From an uncultured Bacteroidota bacterium (GTDB lineage Bacteria > Bacteroidota > Bacteroidia > Flavobacteriales > Flavobacteriaceae), in contig CAIJFC010000328.1 in assembly GCA_903819815.1 (NCBI GenBank), positions 1-10,558 of the forward strand: DNA of 10,558 nt, in the 5' to 3' direction. Position numbers and translations under genes: made by a program. Positions within the stretch are counted from its first letter, which is position 1; the number at the start of each line of letters is the position of its first letter. This document shows positions 6,065-10,558 of this stretch, one piece after another. Under the pieces are notes generated by a model, which was not told the origin of the DNA, made no database searches, and saw only the letters and a list, made by a program, of their open reading frames with translations.

Positions 6065-7135
6065 ATGAAAAAACACAATTATAGCGCAGGGCCTTGTATT
6101 TTACCCCAAGAAGTTTTTCAAAAATCTGCGGAAGCGATATTAGATTTCAATAATTCAGGGCTATCACTTTTAGAAATTTCTCACAGAAGCAAAGACTTTG
6201 TAGCTGTAATGGATGAAGCAAGAGAATTAGCATTGGAATTATTAGATTTAAAAGGCAAAGGATACCAGGCTTTATTTCTTCATGGTGGTGCGAGTTTAGA
6301 ATTTTTGATGGTTCCTTATAACTTAATGAAAGTTAATGGAAAAGCGGCCTATTTTGATACAGGAACTTGGGCTTCGGCAGCGATAAAAGAGGCAAAGTTA
6401 TTTGGAGAAACTGTAGTTGTAGCCTCATCGAAAGAACAAAATTACAATCATATTCCAAAAGGATATACCGTTCCAGAAGAGGCTAGTTATTTTCATTGCA
6501 CGAGCAATAATACGATTTTTGGTACTCAAATGAAAACATTTCCAAATGTTTCAATTCCTGTGGTTTGTGATATGAGTTCCGATATTTTCTCTAGAGTTTT
6601 AGATTTTTCAAAATTTGATATTATATATGCTGGTGCTCAGAAAAACATGGGTCCTGCTGGAACCACTTTAGTAGTTATTAAAGAGGAGATTTTGGGTAAA
6701 TCAGGAAGAGAAATTCCGAGTATGTTGGATTATGAAAAACACATTAAAGCAGAAAGTATGTTTAATACGCCTGCAGTTTTTCCTGTTTATGCTTCTTTAT
6801 TGACTTTACAATGGTTGAAGAAGTTGGGTGGAATTGCCGCTGTAGAAAAATTGAACAATGCAAAAGCAGCTTTAATATATTCAGAAATTGATAGAAATCC
6901 ATATTTTAAAGGGGCTGCAAATGTTGAAGATCGTTCCAATATGAATGCAGTTTTCTTGTTGGAAAATGAAGAACACACTTCATTATTTGATTCTATGTGG
7001 AAAGCAGCTGGAATTTCTGGATTGCCAGGACACCGTTCTGTGGGTGGATATAGAGCTTCTATGTACAATGCCCTTCCAATCGAAAGTGTACAAGTATTGG
7101 TTGATGTCATGAAAGATTTTGAAAGTAAAATATAA
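6065..7135 (+). CDS. serC: Phosphoserine aminotransferase
   Basis: This is a PLP enzyme that converts 3-phosphohydroxypyruvate plus glutamate to O-phosphoserine and 2-oxoglutarate, the second step of serine synthesis; in many bacteria it also acts in PLP synthesis on 4-phosphohydroxythreonine. The 356 aa length fits the family (E. coli 362 aa). N-terminal YSAGPCILP at 6-14 is the family signature. HGGASLEF at 73-80 and TGTWASAA at 99-106 are in the cofactor-binding part. SSDIFSR at 171-177 follows the conserved Asp169. Lys193 in YAGAQKNMGPAG is the Schiff-base lysine. GLPGHRSVGGYRASMYNA near the end supplies phosphate-binding residues. The ATG at 6065 gives the expected N-terminus and has a CA-rich leader without Shine-Dalgarno. 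The gene is six bases ahead of the serA-type gene and clearly forms an operon with it. Confidence 0.96.
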   Translation: MKKHNYSAGPCILPQEVFQKSAEAILDFNNSGLSLLEISHRSKDFVAVMDEARELALELLDLKGKGYQALFLHGGASLEFLMVPYNLMKVNGKAAYFDTGTWASAAIKEAKLFGETVVVASSKEQNYNHIPKGYTVPEEASYFHCTSNNTIFGTQMKTFPNVSIPVVCDMSSDIFSRVLDFSKFDIIYAGAQKNMGPAGTTLVVIKEEILGKSGREIPSMLDYEKHIKAESMFNTPAVFPVYASLLTLQWLKKLGGIAAVEKLNNAKAALIYSEIDRNPYFKGAANVEDRSNMNAVFLLENEEHTSLFDSMWKAAGISGLPGHRSVGGYRASMYNALPIESVQVLVDVMKDFESKI

Positions 7136-7141
7136 ATAATT

Positions 7142-8095
7142 ATGAAAATATTAGCAAACGATGGTATTTCTAAAAGTGGAATATTGGCTTTAGAAAAAGG
7201 TGGTTTTGAAGTAATTACAACAAAAGTCGCTCAAGAGCAAGTTGCCAATTATGTTAATGAAAACAACGTCAGTGTTGTTTTAGTTCGAAGCGCAACTAAA
7301 GTTAGAAAAGATATTATCGATGCTTGTCCAGGATTAAAAATTATCGGTAGAGGTGGAGTTGGAATGGATAATATTGATGTTGATTATGCTAAAAGCAAAG
7401 GTATTAGTGTAATAAATACGCCAGCTTCTTCATCTGAATCTGTGGCGGAATTAGTATTTGCACATCTATTTTCTGGTGTTCGATTTTTGCATGATTCCAA
7501 TAGAAATATGCCTTTGGAAGGCGATTCTAATTTTGAAGGTTTGAAAAAAGCGTACGCAAATGGAATCGAATTGCGAGGAAAAACATTGGGAGTTGTAGGA
7601 ATTGGTCGTATTGGTCAAGCTACTGCAAAAATGGCTTTAGGATTAGGAATGAAAGTGATAGCGGCTGATAGTTTTATTGAAAAAGTGGATGTTTCAGTAG
7701 TCTTTTTTGATGGTCAATCAATAACGACTACAATAGTTTCTCAATCTTTAGAATCGGTATTCAAAGAATCGGATTTTATTACGCTACACGTTCCTGCACA
7801 AGAGGGTTATATCATTGGTGCAGCCGAATTAGAAATCATGAAGCCGGGAGTTGGAATTGTAAATTGTGCTCGGGGTGGCGTTATTGATGAGGTTGCTTTG
7901 GTAAAAGCCTTGGATAGCGGTAAAGTTTTATTTGCTGGTTTGGACGTTTTTGAAAACGAACCAAATCCAGAGATAACCATTTTAATGAATCAAAAAATAT
8001 CTTTAACTCCGCATATAGGTGCTGCTACTTTGGAAGCACAAGATAGAATTGGAACTGAATTGGCTTCGCAAATTATCAGTATATTAAAAAATTAA
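7142..8095 (+). CDS. serA: D-2-hydroxyacid dehydrogenase, probably D-3-phosphoglycerate dehydrogenase
   Basis: The likely role is NAD-dependent oxidation of 3-phosphoglycerate to 3-phosphohydroxypyruvate, the first committed step of serine synthesis and the supply of the SerC substrate. The 317 aa protein has the two-domain fold of the family. The substrate-domain loop IGRGGVGMDNID spans 68-79. The Rossmann GxGxxG is G153-I-G-R-I-G158, followed by Asp176, which suits NAD. The catalytic trio is Arg244 in NCARGG, Glu273 in DVFENEP and His291 in TPHIGA. The chain stops right after the catalytic core, so there is no C-terminal ACT or ASB domain and no ACT-type serine feedback site. The segment at 180-202 (SFIEKVDVSVVFFDGQSITT) looks longer than in minimal members. 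Position six bases after serC argues for SerA over other hydroxyacid dehydrogenases, but substrate is not proved by sequence. Confidence 0.87.
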   Translation: MKILANDGISKSGILALEKGGFEVITTKVAQEQVANYVNENNVSVVLVRSATKVRKDIIDACPGLKIIGRGGVGMDNIDVDYAKSKGISVINTPASSSESVAELVFAHLFSGVRFLHDSNRNMPLEGDSNFEGLKKAYANGIELRGKTLGVVGIGRIGQATAKMALGLGMKVIAADSFIEKVDVSVVFFDGQSITTTIVSQSLESVFKESDFITLHVPAQEGYIIGAAELEIMKPGVGIVNCARGGVIDEVALVKALDSGKVLFAGLDVFENEPNPEITILMNQKISLTPHIGAATLEAQDRIGTELASQIISILKN

Positions 8096-8121
8096 TTTAA
8101 GTTTTTTACATAATATAATAG

Positions 8122-8151
8122 AATGCATCTTTATTTAAGATGCATTTTTTT
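8122..8151 (+). terminator. Rho-independent terminator of the serC-serA operon
   Basis: A perfect 10 bp stem, AATGCATCTT at 8122-8131 and AAGATGCATT at 8137-8146, surrounds a 5 nt loop and runs into seven T (8145-8151). It begins 26 bp after the serA stop. Confidence 0.92.
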
Positions 8152-8178
8152 GATTTAATAAGCTGATTTATTGCCAAT

Positions 8179-8194
8179 TAATTTTGTAAATTTG
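8179..8194 (+). promoter_or_regulatory. Two tandem -7 boxes just before the small membrane protein gene
   Basis: TAATTTTG (8179-8186) and TAAATTTG (8187-8194) are two adjacent exact matches to TAnnTTTG. Neither has a TTG at the usual -33 distance. Initiation from the first would begin near 8192, about 7 nt before the ATG at 8199; from the second it would be at or past the ATG. The first is therefore the better candidate and the mRNA would be nearly leaderless. Confidence 0.5.
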
Positions 8195-8198
8195 GAAT

Positions 8199-8513
8199 AT
8201 GAAAAAATTAAAAGAACGCTGGGGAATCACTACTATTTATCAACTACTATTGATAATTGTTGTGTTTGCTATCAACGGTTCTTTATCGGCACGAATTTCA
8301 AGTTATTTAATGACTTTTATTGGAATTAATGATGATAATACGCATTGGTTTATTTATTATCTGATTTTACTAGTTTTAGTATTACCAATATATCCTTTTT
8401 TATTAATGGGTTTCGGCTATTTATTTGGACAATCAAAATTTTTCTTTCCTTTTGGAAAAAGAATGTTATCAAAAATTGGATTGGGATTTGTATTCAATAA
8501 AAAAGCCTCATAA
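8199..8513 (+). CDS. Small two-helix membrane protein, DUF6787-like
   Basis: The 104 aa product is basic at the N-terminus (MKKLKERWGI) and has two hydrophobic segments, about 13-27 and 50-76, predicting an inner-membrane protein with both ends on the same side. The KERWGI start, the FAINGSLSA motif at 23-31 and the FGYLFGQSKFFFPFGKRML segment at 72-90 resemble a short flavobacterial family that I recall as DUF6787; this is memory, not a search. No enzymatic motif is visible and the function is unknown. It lies alone between the serC-serA terminator and the convergent valS, with its own -7 boxes. Its stop codon falls in the loop of the terminator shared with valS. Confidence 0.75.
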   Translation: MKKLKERWGITTIYQLLLIIVVFAINGSLSARISSYLMTFIGINDDNTHWFIYYLILLVLVLPIYPFLLMGFGYLFGQSKFFFPFGKRMLSKIGLGFVFNKKAS

Positions 8514-8528
8514 TTGAGGCTTTTTTTT
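8499..8528. terminator. Bidirectional terminator shared by the membrane protein gene and valS
   Basis: AAAAAAGCCTCA at 8499-8510 and TGAGGCTTTTTT at 8515-8526 form a 12 bp symmetrical stem with A and T runs on the two sides, so it works in both directions. The plus-strand gene stop codon (8511-8513) lies in the loop, and the valS stop (8527-8529) touches the T run. The last codons of the plus-strand gene therefore form half of the stem. Confidence 0.92.
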
Positions 8529-10558
8529 ATTTCAAATTAGCTAAACTCTGTTCAATAGTAGCAATTTTTGCTAGAGCATCGGCTTCTTTTTGTTTTTCAT
8601 TTGCCAATACTTTCTCGGGAGCGCCATTAACGAATTTTTCATTAGACAACTTCGATTGTACCGACTTCAAAAAACCTTTAATGTAAATTAACTCTTCAGT
8701 TAATTTCGAAATTTCTTCTTCAACGTTAATATTTCCAGAAATAGGTATAAAATACTCATTCGATTTTACTCTAAATGATAAGGCACCGTCTACTTTTTCA
8801 GTTACATATTCTAAAGATGATATATTTCCTAATTTAGTGATAACTGAATCAAAATGATATGAAACGTTATCATTGTTCACTACTTTAAATTCTATTGCGT
8901 CTTTAAATGGAATATTTTTATCTTTTCTAATGGTTCTAATTCCTGAAATTACTTCCATTGTATTTTCAAATTCAGCAATTAAATTGGAATTAAATGGTTT
9001 TAATATTGGCCATGTAGAAACAATCAGCGCTTCTTCAGGTGTTCTTTCAGCAGTGTAATGCCAAATTTCCTCTGTTAGAAATGGCATGAACGGATGTAAT
9101 AATTTCAAATTACTTTCCAGCATTTCAATTGCTTTATCAAATGTAATTTTATCTATTGGAGCCTGATAGGCAGGTTTAATCATTTCTAAAAACCACGAAC
9201 AGAAATCGTCCCAAACCAGTTTGTAAATTCCCATTAATGCGTCAGAAATTCTGTATTTCTCAAAATTATCTTCAATTTCCACCAAGGTTTGTTGCAATTT
9301 TGCTTCATACCATTCAATAGCCACTTTTGAAGATTCTGGTTGCGAAATTGCATCAGAAACTTCCCATCCTTTGATCAATTTTAAAGCATTCCAAATCTTA
9401 TTGGTAAATGCTTTTCCTTGGTTGCACAATTCTTCATCAAACATGATATCGTTTCCAGCCGAAGCACTTAAAAGCAATCCTACACGAACACCATCAGCAC
9501 CAAACTTATCAATTAAATCCAGAGGATCAGGAGAGTTTCCTAATGATTTCGACATTTTACGACGTTGTTTGTCACGAACTAAACCTGTTAAATAGACATT
9601 TGTAAAAGGTTTTTTACCAGTATATTCATAACCTGCAATGATCATCCTGGCAACCCAGAAAAATAAAATATCTGGTCCGGTAACTAAGTCGTTTGTAGGA
9701 TAATAATATTTAAAATCTTCGTTTTCAGGATCCATAATTCCTCCAAAAACCGACATTGGCCAAAGCCATGAGGAGAACCAGGTATCTAAAGCATCTTTAT
9801 CTTGGGTTAAGTTTTCAATCGTTAATTGGCTGTTATTCGTCTTTTCTTTGGCTAAAGCCAATGCTTCCTCAATAGATTCAGCAACTACATACTCCTCTTT
9901 TCCAACTCCATAATAATAGGCAGGAATTTGCTGTCCCCACCACAATTGACGAGAAATATTCCAATCACGTATATTTTCTAACCAATGTTTGTAGGTGTTA
10001 TCAAACTTTTTAGGATGTAATTTAATTTCGTTATCAACCAACACCGATTTTATGGCAGGTTTTACTAAATCTTCCATTTTTAGAAACCATTGGTCTGATA
10101 AACGAGGTTCAATTACGGCTTTAGTTCTCTCTGAAGTTCCCACTTTATTTAAGTGGATCTCCGTTTTTACTAAACTACCAATTGCTTCTAATTCTATTGC
10201 TATTTCTTCCCGAACTACAAATCGATCTTTACCCTGGTAATGCAAACCATAACTGTTCAAACTCGCATCTTCATTAAAAACATCTATAATTTCAAGTTGG
10301 TGTTTTTCTCCCAAAACTTTATCGTTTGTATCGTGCGCCGGAGTTACTTTTAAGCAACCAGTTCCAAATTCTACATCTACATATTCGTCAGCAATGATTG
10401 GAATTACTCTTCCGCAAATTGGCACTACAACTGTTTTTCCAATTAGGTGAGAATACCTTTCATCGTTAGGGTTTACACAAATAGCGGTATCTCCAAATAT
10501 GGTTTCTGGACGAGTTGTAGCAACAATTATATCTTCGTTAGGGTTTTTAACTCCTTCG
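8527..10558 (-). CDS. valS: Valyl-tRNA synthetase, C-terminal three quarters (5' end outside window)
   Basis: This class I synthetase charges tRNA-Val and edits mis-activated threonine. The frame stays open to the right edge, giving 676 visible residues; about 200 N-terminal residues, including the HIGH motif, are missing. Visible residue 1 is the codon at 10557-10555. The CP1 editing domain begins with ATTRPETIFGDTA at 13-25 and continues with GTGCLKVTPAHDTND near 65-79. The RDWNISRQLWWGQQIPAYYY block lies near 197-216, DTWFSSWLWP near 258-267, and the ATP-binding KMSKS loop at 334-338. The anticodon-binding helical domain follows, and the last 65 or so residues form the coiled-coil tRNA arm typical of ValRS. 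The GTG at 10423-10425 is not the start, because editing-domain sequence continues upstream of it. The gene ends in the terminator shared with the convergent membrane protein gene. Confidence 0.96.
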   Translation of the reverse strand, partial: EGVKNPNEDIIVATTRPETIFGDTAICVNPNDERYSHLIGKTVVVPICGRVIPIIADEYVDVEFGTGCLKVTPAHDTNDKVLGEKHQLEIIDVFNEDASLNSYGLHYQGKDRFVVREEIAIELEAIGSLVKTEIHLNKVGTSERTKAVIEPRLSDQWFLKMEDLVKPAIKSVLVDNEIKLHPKKFDNTYKHWLENIRDWNISRQLWWGQQIPAYYYGVGKEEYVVAESIEEALALAKEKTNNSQLTIENLTQDKDALDTWFSSWLWPMSVFGGIMDPENEDFKYYYPTNDLVTGPDILFFWVARMIIAGYEYTGKKPFTNVYLTGLVRDKQRRKMSKSLGNSPDPLDLIDKFGADGVRVGLLLSASAGNDIMFDEELCNQGKAFTNKIWNALKLIKGWEVSDAISQPESSKVAIEWYEAKLQQTLVEIEDNFEKYRISDALMGIYKLVWDDFCSWFLEMIKPAYQAPIDKITFDKAIEMLESNLKLLHPFMPFLTEEIWHYTAERTPEEALIVSTWPILKPFNSNLIAEFENTMEVISGIRTIRKDKNIPFKDAIEFKVVNNDNVSYHFDSVITKLGNISSLEYVTEKVDGALSFRVKSNEYFIPISGNINVEEEISKLTEELIYIKGFLKSVQSKLSNEKFVNGAPEKVLANEKQKEADALAKIATIEQSLANLK

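Noticed and set aside
6787..7110. 107-codon minus-strand open frame opposite serC
   Set aside because: It lies wholly inside serC, which has all catalytic motifs, and the minus frame shows no family features or start signals.
9790..9850. Asn/Gln-rich stretch in ValRS (NNSQLTIENL) suspected as an in-frame repeat insertion
   Set aside because: The stretch sits where flavobacterial ValRS normally has a similar KTGN-type linker of about the same length, as I recall it, so no insertion is needed.
10423..10425. GTG as a start codon for a 632-residue valS
   Set aside because: Conserved editing-domain sequence (TTRPETIFGD) continues in frame upstream to the window edge, so this is an internal valine codon.

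Overview
The window reads as chromosomal housekeeping DNA from a member of the Bacteroidota, most likely a Flavobacteriaceae species close to Flavobacterium. The supports are: AT-rich sequence with A-rich leaders and no Shine-Dalgarno motif in front of any start; several upstream matches to the Bacteroidota promoter box TAnnTTTG, one divergent pair with TTG at 20 bp spacing; and proteins (ParE, ParC, LuxC-like acyl-CoA reductase, a DUF6787-like membrane protein) that look flavobacterial. The genus is inferred from memory of family sequences, not from a search.

Layout. Positions 1-2597 (minus strand) carry the topoisomerase IV pair: parE complete and, 23 bp downstream, the first 237 codons of parC running off the left edge. 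Positions 2598-3182 form the only large gene-free stretch. It holds the parE leader, a roughly 200 bp inverted-repeat element (2770-2970), a second degenerate repeat-like module (about 3008-3148) and the ychF terminator. Positions 3183-4740 (minus) hold ychF and a two-cluster ferredoxin gene, each with its own terminator. Positions 4741-4865 are a compact divergent control region with two face-to-face promoters and a nine-unit heptanucleotide repeat. Positions 4866-8095 (plus) hold a LuxC-like acyl-CoA reductase, then serC and a serA-type dehydrogenase six bases apart, ending in a strong terminator. Positions 8199-8513 (plus) hold a small membrane protein gene. It converges on valS (8527 to the right edge, minus, 5' end missing) and shares a bidirectional terminator with it.

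How the genes work together. ParE and ParC form topoisomerase IV, which separates daughter chromosomes. SerC with the neighbouring 3-phosphoglycerate-dehydrogenase-type enzyme supplies the first two steps of phosphorylated serine synthesis. Ferredoxin and acyl-CoA reductase are controlled from one divergent region and could share a redox or lipid role, but that is inference. YchF and ValRS are independent translation-related housekeeping genes.

I found no phage, transposase, CRISPR array, toxin-antitoxin or defence system, and no convincing undescribed protein system. The most unusual material is non-coding: the heptad repeat built into the ferredoxin/acyl-CoA-reductase control region, and the two repeat modules between ychF and parE.
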